A stretch of 64,000 nucleotides of DNA from Cololabis saira (taxonomy: Eukaryota > Chordata > Actinopteri > Beloniformes > Belonidae), in NCBI RefSeq assembly GCF_033807715.1, contig NC_084607.1:15982941-16046940 (forward strand). The letters are read 5' to 3'. The first letter of the stretch is position 1. Each line of letters begins with the position of its first letter. Below the pieces are notes generated by a model. The model was not told where the DNA came from. It did not search any database and was given only the letters and a program-made list of their open reading frames with translations. Made by a program: the position numbers and the translations under genes. Below, piece by piece: positions 1 through 12,311 of this stretch.

Positions 1-1025
1 CCTGCGAGTAGAAAACAGACTTTCCACACATTCACTTGAACATCCTGCCTGTCACTTTCATGGCACTTTGCTTTCTCTGGAATTTTCAAAGGGATTTTTA
101 AAAAATCATCTTCCCATCAGTCATTATCTTCGTGGCAGGCTGAGAAAGGTTCTTTTGTTTGAAAAACAAAGGGAAGGAGGGTGGTGCTAAATGAAAGAGA
201 GATATTTTGCTGCATGTGACAGCCAAGGGAGAGATTGAAAGACAGTGGGAGGAATGCCAGGAGTGCGAATGATTGAGATAAGCGACAGATAGATGAGGAG
301 CCAGGCTGAAGTCTTCTCCCACACACTGGGATCCCAGAGATGCCTCCCACAGAAACTGTGAAGCACACTGCAGTTGTGTCACGCAAGGACATATGAAGGA
401 CACTGGCGGAAGGAGAGAAAAAATAAACGAGGATGGCTAAACCTGACAGAGAGCAATCAGACAAAACACGAGTCATTTCATGGCTCTCCATTGTGAAAAA
501 TCTTTTATTGCTCACTCAAAAGAACAAATAAAAAGGTAACGGCATCCTAGGAAATATCACTGGTGTAATGATTCAGTTTTCTTGGAGAAAACGACAGATA
601 TTATCATAAAAAATGGGTTCTTTCTCTATCTAGAGGAATAACTTTATCTACAGATAGCTGTTTTAGTGATGCTGTTGTACGAGCCAAGACTTTTCTTTAA
701 ATCTTAATTTTACAAGGATTATTAAGTCTTTCCTGCATTTACTTGTCCATCACTTCACAACCGATTCAGAGTATTTAGTTGGTGCCATCTTGTTTAAAAT
801 CAGATTCTACAATGGCGTTAAAATAACAGTGCACCATTTTTTTTGAATGTTAAGGTTTGGGAGATAATAAAAACAGTCAGTAATTTAGTCTCTTCAAAGA
901 CTTATTGTGTAATGCTGCGGCTGTGTGCAGGGAGGCTCTCCTGTCGCCGTCTGTACTGCAGCAGACCTGAAGAAACCTCAACACATGGAAGCTGGAGATG
1001 AAAGGCATCCTGCAAGAAAGACATA
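1..1025. other. non-coding, no feature recognised
   Basis: No exon, RNA gene or recognisable repeat was seen. The short open frames here have no family resemblance and no supporting splice pattern. This is probably srcin1 intron 1 or upstream DNA. Confidence 0.5.
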
Positions 1026-1033
1026 ATGCTGTG

Positions 1034-1599
1034 TAGGGCTGCACGATTCTGGACAAAATGAGAATCACGATTTTTTTGCTTAGAATTGAGATCACGATTC
1101 TCTCACGATTTTTTTCCAATATAAAATTTATTGCACTTATTACTTTAACTTTGCAACAGCTGAACAAAAATATAATATCAATAAACATCTCTTGTCTTCT
1201 TTACACAAACCTTTGAATAATTTAAACAATAATAACTTTTTGTTCATAAGTTCATAATTTTGAACCATATTTGTTCCTCCCTGAGTTGAACACCCTTTCA
1301 GAAAGGGGACTTGTAACAGATCCTGTAGTTCTGAGGCAACAAATTATTCCTCTAGCTGGGATGAACCCCCCATTGCCTTTTGCTGCTATTAAGAAGCTGC
1401 TGATACAAAAGGTAAACGTTACAAAAAATATGATGGTGCCTGATAAAAGACTGGCATCAACTTTGTAACAGCTGACATTGAACATAAAAACAATAAACAT
1501 CCAAAAAAAAAAAAATTAAATCGTCGTCATTTGGAAATGAGATTGCGTTCAAGCATGAATCGAGATCGCGATTTTTTAACGATTAATCGTGCAGCCCTA
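1034..1599 (-). mobile_element. hAT-type element, deletion derivative with transposase C-terminal relic
   Basis: The ends are inverted: tagggctgcacgatt at the left and aatcgtgcagcccta at the right. An identical 8-base target duplication, atgctgtg, lies at 1026-1033 and 1600-1607. Terminal tagggct and 8-base duplications are hallmarks of hAT elements. On the minus strand around 1285-1314 the internal sequence reads TSPLSERVFN, resembling the SxPxSERVFS motif in the hAT C-terminal dimerisation region. The rest of the gene is gone. The intact target duplication suggests the insertion is not very old. Confidence 0.85.
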
Positions 1600-1607
1600 A
1601 TGCTGTG

Positions 1608-3256
1608 TTATTCTGCACTGAAGGAAAAACTAAGTGAAAATGCACAAGTACTGTGTGATCATCAGCAAGTGTAACCACGTCCATGTCATAAATGTTTGTA
1701 GCAACAATCTGAGAAGGGTTTTAAACAATGTTGAGTTAGTCATTCTACAGTGAGAAAGATTATGTGCAAGTGGTAAACACTGAAGACAGTCGTTCCTGGA
1801 CATCCCAAGTCCATGAACTCTCCAGGCCTCAGTCGCCATGATTAATGGTGAGAGTACGACTACAACATTTCTAATAAAAAGAATGGCAGCATGACATTAG
1901 TCTGTAAAGTTGGAGCTGAATAAACCACAGCTGTTTTATTTGAAATGACACAATCAAACTGGTGATTTTTGGCCTTCATTTTTTTGGCAAAAACCAAACA
2001 GCCTGTCAGTGTAAAGACCTCACATCAGGGCGATGATTTTGGCTTGTTGTTTGCAGCCACAAGGATCTGGCCACTTTGCAGTCACCGAGCCGACAGTCAA
2101 GTCCTCTGCACAGCAAAATATTCTCGAGTCAAATCGGAGCCCATCAATCTGGCAGCTACAGCTTGGCTGACATTTAGCCATAAAACAGGTCAGCGATCTC
2201 GAGCACGCCAGCAAATCTACAAGAGAATGGCTGAAAAAGAGAACAGCCGAGCCAAAGCCCAGACCTCACCCAAGTGCTGTCAAGGGACCTGGACAGACCT
2301 GAGCGGAAATGAACGGCCGCACTCAACGCCGGCATTGTAAAAGAAAGGGTCATAATTTCTCCACAACGATGGGATACACCGATAAAGATATACAAATAAT
2401 AGCTACTTAAGTATTTCCTGTGGTCTTACAAGCTAACAAATACATGGTTTTCTGCACACTGCTTCAGTGTTTTGGTTTAGTTTTTGTTCAATAATCAGTG
2501 ACACGGTTGTTCATATGTATTACAATGAGGTTGTATTTATCTAACGTTAAGACGTCACAGGGATCAGAATTTCTTCTTATTACGTCTTGATTAACAAGAT
2601 TATATAGGTCTGTTGGGACTCTTTAACAGCTATATGCTAATTTGATCTGGTTTACAATAGATTTATATTACAATTTAATTTTTTAAAACTTACTTAGATT
2701 GAAGGTTTTTGTCGGCAGCATTTTTTTTTATTTCTATTTTTTCTTCTTCCTTATCTGCGTCCTCTATCCCACTCTCTTTTTTTGCCACGTTTAAAGCCTT
2801 TCAAGACGTTTGCCGTCCTGTCTTTCCAAGGAGGAACAGATGCAGCATCGTTGCCCCTCACTGTCCTGCTGATGGTGGTGACTCTACTGTGGCATAGTAT
2901 CAAATCAAAGCCTTCCTGCTTTTATATCTGTTTATTACTCTGATATAGCATGATTGCTGTGTGAATGAGCTCTCCTGAATTTCAGGATGTTTGTTGATCA
3001 GTCAGTCATCTGGTCCCTCCAAAATGTTGTTGTAGATAATCCAGACCTCAAACTATTGGATTTGGAAGTTATACGAGTTGATACGGACAAAGATTCGACA
3101 GATCCTGGTTGATGTAACACGCATATTGAAAACAAAGTGTTGGAACAGAAACAGTAAGACATTATAAGAAGTGAATGATTTCTTCTTTTTGCGCAATGGT
3201 TTTATTGTTTGTCTTGAACATGCAGATGTAGTAATTTCAGCCAGCACGGCTGAGAC
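1608..3256. other. non-coding, no feature recognised
   Basis: The open frame at 1969-2340 and its antisense shadows show no recognisable domain and no splice context. A T-rich stretch lies around 2725-2790. Nothing else was identified. Confidence 0.45.
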
Positions 3257-3259
3257 TAA

Positions 3260-3738
3260 AGGCTGAAATATGCTTCTGCGTCACACCAACGCAGAGCACA
3301 CGCCGCAGCCGTGACGCCGTGCTGAACCCTTCAGACTTCTCCGTCACTCCATTTCGCCGCGGTGCAGTACCTCCTGCGACCGCTAGTTAGCGATCTTTTT
3401 CTGAATGGTTTATCCGACTTTTTCCGGTCACAGTAAATCAAAGAAATAAGGACAACTATTGTGCATAAAACCAAAACAAAAAAAATCACATATAAACGAA
3501 GAAAAGAGCCCTGGAAGTTCACTACTGCTTCAAACCGGAAACCGGAAATGCTTCGCTTTCAAACGAACCAATCACAGCCCTCTCGGTCTGCGTTTGGTCT
3601 GCGTCTCCTCGACGCGTAGTTACAATTTTCGGGAGGTGCACGTCAGTGACGCCGCAGGTGACGGCGTGTCGTCTGCGTCGATCCAAACCACACGCCGTAG
3701 GCACGGCGCCATTTTGACGCAGAAGCATAATTCAGCCT
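3260..3738. mobile_element. Harbinger-type MITE (TAA target duplication), CpG-rich
   Basis: Terminal inverted repeats of about 24 bases: aggctgaaatatgcttctgc at the left, mirrored by gcagaagcataattcagcct at the right. They are flanked by taa at 3257-3259 and 3739-3741. A three-base TWA duplication with this TIR type fits PIF/Harbinger miniature elements. The interior is rich in CpG and in CGTCA/TGACG words, unlike the AT-rich surroundings. It has no coding capacity: open frames here run through the palindromic ends. Confidence 0.85.
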
Positions 3739-3741
3739 TAA

Positions 3742-6700
3742 AGCTGCCAGCTTATAGCCAAAACACCTGAAGAGCATTGACATATTGACATCAGATGGTT
3801 CTGGGGCCGTCCATCCCAGACGCCCATCTAACATTCAGGTGTACTTCATGCTGCGAATAAATGTGGGTTTTCAGTCCGTAGATTTCTGTTGTCCATGGCT
3901 GTTCATGATGGCCTGTCACAGTGCAGTTTTATATATATTTAGGTGTTGTTTTTCTCTCACTTCTGTTTCTGTGCCTCATCCATCTACCCCGCCGTAACCC
4001 ACACTCCTTGCTCCTTTTTTCGGGCTCCTGCCTGCTTTCCTTGGTAACTGTATCTATGCAGCAAGGTGCGAGCAGGGCCACAAGGGATTATCTCTGGCAT
4101 TTTTGATCATGAACAGCGTTAGGCTGTGGACTGGAATCCTGTGTTGTCTGTCTGGAACATGGCAGCAAGCTAATACTCTGTAGTCTCACTGGCCGTCATT
4201 ATGTGGAGAAATCAGCGCCTAATGCCCTTACATGGCCTAATGAGCACGATTGTTGCCGGTTTGCATTTGACTCCAGTCATGTCATTTCCTAGCTCTCGTG
4301 CAGGCTGAAGATGTTGGCTTTGCCTGCTGTTGCTCAACGTGAACTGGGAGGCGAGCGGGTCCAGTGGGAAGGATGGGTGCTATGGGTGCAGGACTGAGAT
4401 ACCCCATCGTCCCACTCTTCCAAGAGAGCGTATCTGGGTCAGACTTTGCGTGACCGACAGTCAGCCATTATCTCCACTCAGACGCACAAAAGGGAAAGGC
4501 CGAGAGCTGGAAAGTGCTGAGAGGTGTGGAGGGGTTGTTTGAGAGGAAAAGGACAGAGTGCTTTCCTGCTGTTTGCCCTCTGGCAGGGCGACAGGAGTGG
4601 ATGTTCCTCCCATGGGTATCTGCCCCTGTATCCCTCTGAGAAACTCACACTCCATCAGACATGCAGACGCGAAGTAAGATCACAGGGCCGAGCCATTGAA
4701 TTCTGCATCTGACACGTTTATTATGTCCTGGCTTTCTTTTGCTGGATGGTTGAAACCAGGTCTTCTTAAGGTTTAGTAAGTGCAGGCTCTCATTTGTCCA
4801 ATTCTCGGTGTAATAGCCTTGACTTACACTCATTTCATGCTTCACTACACAAATTGTCATCATGGAGATGCTGAGGTGACAAGGGCTCATGGCCCCCCTC
4901 TATTTCTAGACCGCTACCAGATGACAGGGGTCATGCTCAGAACCGGCACTGACTTTCAATTTCTCTGTGTTCTTAATCTCACTATACACATCTTCAGACA
5001 TCTATGTGGATGAGGAGATACTAACTCAAAAGAAACACTTGTAAATGTAAGGATTTTAAAGTAAAAAAACTAAAACAGATGGACTTTTACTTCTCTCTCT
5101 GTTTACCGCTCTCTGTCTTGACCTCCACCCCGTACAGACTTTCTAATTTGCTCTGCCAGCACCGACGTGTGCTGAGGTGGAAGAGACAACCCAAAGAAAA
5201 TGCTAGGTCTTTCCTCGAATCTGCAGAATTGGGAGATGACCAAATTTAGTGTTCCCGGTTAAAACCCTGTGGCTCTGAGGCAAAAGCTGTTCTGTAGAAT
5301 CCCTTCAACTGTTGGCATTTAGTCAGGTAAAAGCGTTAGCCAGGACTTCTACCAAGCCCCTGAAACATAGCATTGATGCAGAAAGGAAAACAATCACCTA
5401 AGAAGATATGATTTACCAGGATGGGTGATGGCAGTATTTCATTTAAATCCAATAAATATGGTGCGCTGATGTTCTACATGGCCAAAGGATGATGACATCT
5501 GCACATTTAACTGCAGTTTTGCTGTGTGGTATGCAAAAGTAAAATTTTTTCAACCTTATTTTGTTTGTATGTGTGAACTGCAGTAGTTTACACTCTAGCA
5601 AACAGACCAGGTACTCTTAAATAATAACTACCATGCTATTGCAGAGTTGTTGTTGTTTTTTTTTCCAAAGGCTTGTATAAGCCTGCCTCTTAACAGTTTG
5701 CCAAAAAGATTGAATTCTTTTGCCTCTGCTTAAATGAGTCATCGCAGGTACGTGTGACAGATCGCTTGGCAAGTCAAACAGCAGTTTATATCGCAGTGAA
5801 AACTGCAGTTTCTCCTTTTAAAGCGTGTGGATTCTGGACCATAGGTGGATAGGCTTAAGGAGTGCAAATGATCACCTCAGTTCCAGGGCAGGGCTGTGAC
5901 TGGGAGCAGGGTTTAAAGTAAAAGCTGGGAGTTCCTCTTGGATCTGTCAGGCTTAAAGTGATAAATCCTCACATCTCCTCTAACAGAGCGCCAAATTGCT
6001 TGTTCTGTACTCACCTGTTAACGGGAGAATTTTCTTTGCCGTTCTGCAATAAAAGGCTACCAAGGTTCGCTTTTATGTCTTTTTATAAGATAATTAGAAG
6101 TGTCATGAAAACAGAGGATGAAAAAGAAAAAGGATCAGAATCTTGATAACTGATTTGAACATGACCTTTTTTGTTGCAGAGACAGCAAATCCCCCCAGCA
6201 CAAAACACACCTGCGAGCTTAAAATAGGGTCTTAGAACGACGCTTCAGTTCGATCTTTGATGTATGCTCGTGTGCATCAGGTTGCATGCATGTGTACGCA
6301 TAGATGCATTTGCAAATGTAGTCGGTAATGAAACTGCTCCTCTTCAATACAAATGTTACTTCTACATTTGAGGATTTTGGCAAATACTTCCCTCATTGAA
6401 TATGTATGCAGGGATATGTCTGCTGATTTTGACTCCTGAGCTCAGGATGTCCACTAACGCAGATTACCGATGCCAATCCTCTAACTATTCTTTCATATAT
6501 TAAAAAAAGTACACTGCATTGCCTAAACCACAGTTAAATGATTGTATGTCATGCTGATATTACACATTTTAACTGTACTTTGTGTTGGAGTAGTTGTATA
6601 TACACATAAATCTTTTGAATATACTGCTGTAGATCGTGCAGCTGTTCATTTATCACCCACTTGGTAGATTTACTTGGGATATAATATTTGCAAATAGTTG

Positions 6701-9700
6701 CAGTCATTTTAGTGTTTGTCCAAGACGCTAAATTAGAGGAAAAAACTTGTTGATGTCAGAAAACTGTCTAATTTATTTTCGGTTGTGAGTTTTTGAAATC
6801 TGACAAATCCATCTTATAACCGTGTATTTTTTGTCAGATTAAAGTAATAAATCAGAACAATCCATTGAAAATGGAAATTTATAATTTTATATATGTTTTC
6901 TTCTAATCAATTCAATCAAATATTCCTTGATGATTTATTACTGCACATTTTCATGTGAATTCTTAATTTGTTATGGTAATTTATTAATGAAAGATTAATT
7001 AAAAGTTTTAGTCATTAGACAATATGATGTATTACGCCAATCCGACACAATAAAAGCGTCCATCCATATATGTCTACAATATTTGCATTTTAAGAGTTAC
7101 AACTAAGAAAAACAATCATTTTTTTATAGCTCTGCAAAATTGCTGATTTTTTTTTTGCTTAGATTTCAAAAATACCTCACTTTTAGGGCAATAATGAGCA
7201 AAATCCAAATATAATGGATGAAGTTTTGAATCCATCATGATTCATGGAGACCCATCGTTTGTTGCCTACTGACAGTTTCTGACAGTCAACGGTTTGTTTT
7301 TTTCCCCTTCAGGCTGCGAATGTGCAAGCCAAGACCTCCTGCTCTCCAAACTGCCTATTGTTTGACTCCTGATGCATTTCACGAAGCTTATTAAAAGATT
7401 TATCACTCTCATAGATAACTTCAGCTGTTTTGCTTCTTGTGTTTTTCTCTCCACACTTGTGAACAAAACACAATAAAACATAATTTGTCCGTTCCATTCA
7501 GACTACATTTGAAAATGTTGACTTTTACAGATTTATGTCCTTTACCTCCACGCCTTACAAGCTGGTCTGAAAACCAACCACTGAATTACTCGCACTGCTC
7601 CTTCAGAAATATATATCCAAAAAGATAAGTGTTCTTCAGATGATTTTTAATCACAGCTCACATTATATTGGTTAAAATGACAAATTAAGCATGCAACATT
7701 AATGTAAGACTTTATTTCACAGTAGCAAAATCAAACATTTTGAAATAACGGCCACCTTGTGGGGATAACATACTGTGGAATCCATTTCACCGTGATAACT
7801 ACGCACGCTTTTCTGAAGCTGACTCATACTTTGCAGATATACTGTTGTGGGTGTTAATGATTGACACAGAGCCAGGGATGGAGAGCCCAAATTAAATATC
7901 ACCAAGGGCACCCATGAGACCCACGGCTGTGCTGCCGAGCCAAGAGAGCGCAGCATTAACCCTCCAATGCCTCCAAAAACCGCACATATTTGCTTTCACT
8001 GTCAAAAAGAAATATGTAAAGCACCCAGGTGGGGGCTGAGTTCTTTTCTTTCTGTTGGTTTTATTCCCTGTGTTATATCAGTTTCACCATCATCAGCCAT
8101 TTCTTCCTTTGAGTATCTCATCTGTTTATTAGCTCATCCTCCCTCTTGTTTTTTTTACCCTGATCCTATTTCCCAAGTGGTATTCTTCATTTTTACAGAA
8201 GATGTTTTAAAATACAGCAGGTTGTTAACGCCGGTATTTCAGCTTACAGATGTCTCCTTTTCCAGCTAATTAAAGAGCCAATTAGATTCAATAATGATAC
8301 TTTTTCTTTTTCTGCACACATATCCATGTCAACACCTCAGCAAATCAAGCCTGAACAGTAATAATGTATAAACCCCTGATAGCAGTTAATTTGAGTGGAA
8401 TAATATTCATTTTCATGTATTTTTTTTCTTCAGAAGAGCTTTCTTTTCTTTTAAGGGCACCTGATTTGCACTGATGAAGAAACTTCCAGCTCACAATCAA
8501 GCATCTTCAAAAAAGAAGTATGCATAGTTTGCTATTGTGGAAATATTAATAATCATATTTAAGTGTAGGCTAAAGGAATCCTGAATGCGTTTGTGTTTGA
8601 CAATTATATCAGCAAGAAAGGTATCGGCATGGGGCCAGGGTTCAGGCATGCATTGTGGAGTAGCTAATGTAAGTAAAGGTACACATTCAGTGATGTAGTG
8701 GAGACTTGAGCTCTTGTAACCCCTTTCTCCTGTGTAGTTAATATTCCTGTCGTCATAGCAGCACTTTGATGTAGTGGCGTTCTCCTCAGTGTGATGGCTG
8801 CCACCGTGCCGCGGTATGTTAAGATTCACAGCACCACAAATTAACGGTGGAAAAGAGGGAGTGACACAGTGAAGCCGTGGCAGTGATGGAGTTCAAGCGC
8901 AGTACTGCGTAGTTAATACCCGATCAATATGCCACACAGTCCTGTTGGGCTGGCATTTAGACGGACTGGAATACAACTTTTGCTTCTCCTTCAGACCCGA
9001 TTTGGCTGTTTTTGTGCTCCAGCTCTGAATGCTAATCCGCCCACTGTGCCGGAGACCCATGTGAACTTTCTAGAAGTCATTAAAAGCTGCTTTTGTAGAA
9101 ACAAAGCTTAGTTTTCCTCCTTGGTTAAAAAGAGAAAAGAAGAATGCGTAATTGCTAAACTTGAAGCAATCTTTTAGATTTTGTAACTACAGTGTTGCAA
9201 ACAGATAATTAAGTTCTGTCTGAAAACTGCAGAATGAAGCTTTGTCTCTGCAGCTTCCTCTCTGTGTGTGGAAAACAACCGGGGCTACTTTTCTATCACA
9301 GTCGTCACTGAGTTTTTGAAGGATGAAGACTGCCCTCATCCTCGTCACAGGACCGGGTGGTCATCGGGGAAGGAGAATTGATGGATGGACCTTGAGCGGG
9401 CAGCTGCAGGACTGCTGAGCTAGTACAGCAGCATGATTAATGGAAAGCCCTGTCTGTTCAACAACTTCACATCTTCCTTTATGCAGACTACAAAAGGGAT
9501 GTATAAAACATATTTATGGCTCAAAGCGTCTGTTTTAAATGTGGTACATGTTGTAAAACATTATCATACAAAATTCAGCAACCTGCATTTGCAGTGAAAA
9601 CACTGAAATTGAACCGTTTGCTTTGCTCGTACTTATAAGGACTCTGGTGCATAATCAGCAGCTCGTTTATATTCTCTTCCACTTTTACGCTTTCTATTAG

Positions 9701-11546
9701 GAGTGTGTGTGTAGTGTGTGTGCTACTTCCTCCGTTCCTCCGTCCTAGAACGTGTGACTGTAAGTGTGAAGATATAAAATTGGAATCACAAATGTTTCAA
9801 AGTGTTTGTTTAAAGAAGACTGGCTTGTCTTTAGATAAGTAACGATGAAACACCAGAGTCATAAAGTTAAATGAGTAGAAAAAAAATGATGTGTGCATAT
9901 GCATCCAAGACTTTTGTGGTTAATTAACAGTATTAGTATACGTTGTTCTTTATTTATCTATATTGCATAAGGGCTAATTTATCTTTCACAGGATATGTTA
10001 TACATTAAGGCTAGGAAACACCAGTAACGTTTTTTTTGGCTTTACTGTGTTTCATCACTTAAATTGTAAGATAAACGAGACCAAGTGTTGACAGGAATTT
10101 CCCTCAGAGAGAGCAGTTTAATCAGACTTCACTAGGATTCTCCCAGGATCTTATGCTGTAGCCTTTTTAAAAGCCAACATCCGAATATGCCTCTGATGTG
10201 TGTATTAAATTCCTCACGGGCCGATCACATCGCACGTTGACGTTACTGTGAACATGGAGCCAGGAAAAAGCTAAAATGCCGACAGTTTTAAAGGCTTATT
10301 TCATCATCGCTCAAAGCTTAGATCTGATCTAAGTTTCCCTTACTCATTGATGTCTGACATGGGTCATTTGTCACAAGGTGCAGCAGCCAGGGCTGCGGGG
10401 CTCCTGATCACATAAAAATGAATTACGGCACCCAGAGAGAGCAGGTCGACAGTCAACAGCACCTCAGAGAAATCCTCTGAGGGGCATTAAGGGAGGAACC
10501 AAAGACATAAAACTGATGACAGTGATGAAAAGAGATGGAAAAAGGATTGCTGAAAAATATTCAAGGAGAGTAATTGACGTGTTTGGGTGTCAGAAACACC
10601 ATTGAAACAAACAGGAGTCAGAGGCAATATTAATTGTATTGCTGGCAATATCATTGTATTTGAGTATGTTGTTGCAGGCTGTTTGTGTCTCATCCGGGGG
10701 ATGTTCACGGCCCCAGCTCAGGATCAAAGGGGAGCAAACTCCAGACCTATAATCTGATTTTCTTCAAATGTTGTTTGCTGACTTTATTTCAAACAAACTC
10801 ATGTCCAGAAATGGATGCAGTGAAAATATTTTTCACATTATCCATAAAGAAGACCTAAGGTTTATTGTTTCGCCACTATTGAAGAGATTAGTCAGATATC
10901 AGTGTCGAAGTTTGTTAGTTTTGTAATTCTTTCACAGATCAGAGGAAACTTTTTGCCCTTGTCAGTCGTCCCACTGCAGACCACTCCGCCTCCGTGACTC
11001 ACAATCAGTGTGAACCTGTCGAAGAGATTACCTAAACGACACTCAAGTGGCCTTAAATGAGGCAATCTCCGGCCCTGGCTATCCATTACTGTTAGCATCG
11101 TGATTAGCGTGCAGCCATTGACTCCTGCAAATCCATCCATCCCCGTCCATCCCACTAGCCTCCCTTCACCCGCCTTCCTCCTGCGCTTCTGCTGAGCTGC
11201 TTTTCCATTTTGTCAGTGTCTCCATTTTCTGGGATCAGCTCTTACAGGCTCAAGGTGGACTTCCTCTTATCTGCCGGCCTGCGGGGGTTAGAGATGTCCT
11301 ACGTGGCCAGGAGGAGTTATAATGAGATGAGCACTTCTACCTGCTTCGTTCGACTTCTGCTGACTCTCTCCGTCCGTGTTGCATCAAATTAGGGGCAGTG
11401 TCAAAATACAAGTTCACAACTGTTTCCCCCTGCTATCATTATGGGCTTTGATTCATCTCAATGTTGAGATGCTTCTGTTGGAGGCAGCGCTGATGAGCTT
11501 CAGTGGGAGAACAGTTTGAAGCGTTTCTCCAACCACTTCCTCTTCA
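3742..11546. other. long non-coding stretch, no gene recognised
   Basis: About 7.8 kb with no supportable exon, RNA gene or complete mobile element. The interval 6480-7200 is notably AT-rich. Short T runs and simple TG tracts (around 9702-9722) occur. Small ORFs of 60-110 codons have no recognisable protein and look like chance frames. Confidence 0.45.
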
Positions 11547-11554
11547 CCTCCATC

Positions 11555-12303
11555 TAGGGCTGTTCGATTTTGCCCAAAAATAAAATCTCGATTTTTTTTC
11601 TCTCAAAATCCGATTTTCGATTACGATTACGATTATTTTGTGAATTGACAAAAGGCAAAGAAATGATTTCAAATATGCTGTTTTTTTATTGAACATTTGC
11701 CCCATTGGGCTTTAAGTGCAAACTTTGCTCTTATTAAACCAAAAATGAATGAATAAAGTGCAAAACTCTGTAAAATAAGTTGAAAAAAAGTTTTAAAAAA
11801 TATAATAAAATATAAAGTTTTATCTCTGAAAAAAAAATCAGCAAATCAGCACTTGCAAACATACAGTAAGTTATATTTCCAATTAAATAAAACAAGACAT
11901 TTTCTAATTAAACTAAACCGGGTCTTTGCATGCTAAATAATAATGCAACCCATGAAGGAGGTAGAGGTGTGTAATGTCAGTCATTACATTTGCTATTCAC
12001 ATTTGCAAGTTTTTTGCAAGGAACACGAGCCGGTCTAGCGCATCTGGCTTGAGGGATGCCCGGTGGCATGTTACAACGCCCCCTCCTACACTAAAGAGCC
12101 TCTCCTATGGGGCACTTGTCGCAGGTATTGAGAGGTATTTCCATCAATCATTAATATGGTATCAATCATTAATATGTGTGCAGAAAAGGTAAAAAAAAAA
12201 AAAAAAAAAAGTGAAAAATCGATTTTACGATTTTTACGTTTTAACATCGTTCTAATTACATAATCGCGATTACGATTTAAAATCCATTAATCGAACAGCC
12301 CTA
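11555..12303 (-). mobile_element. hAT deletion derivative with a decayed transposase C-terminus
   Basis: The ends are tagggctgttcgatt at the left and aatcgaacagcccta at the right, flanked by the perfect 8-base duplication cctccatc (11547-11554 and 12304-12311). On the minus strand about 12000-12126 reads TSAP*ERLFSVGGGVV, then THRASL-like and KPDALDRLVFLAKNL. This is the classic hAT C-terminal dimerisation signature with one in-frame stop (complement of 12105-12107). Only this 3' coding part survives. It is a non-autonomous copy. Confidence 0.9.
12000..12126 (-). pseudogene. hAT transposase C-terminal fragment (dimerisation region)
   Basis: Read on the minus strand inside the hAT element, the fragment shows the family motif (S)APxERLFSxGG followed by ASLKPDALDRLVFLAKNLQM. 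One codon of the motif is a TAG stop, and no upstream catalytic domain remains, so no active transposase can be made. In intact hAT enzymes this C-terminal block takes part in oligomerisation. Confidence 0.85.
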
Positions 12304-12311
12304 CCTCCATC

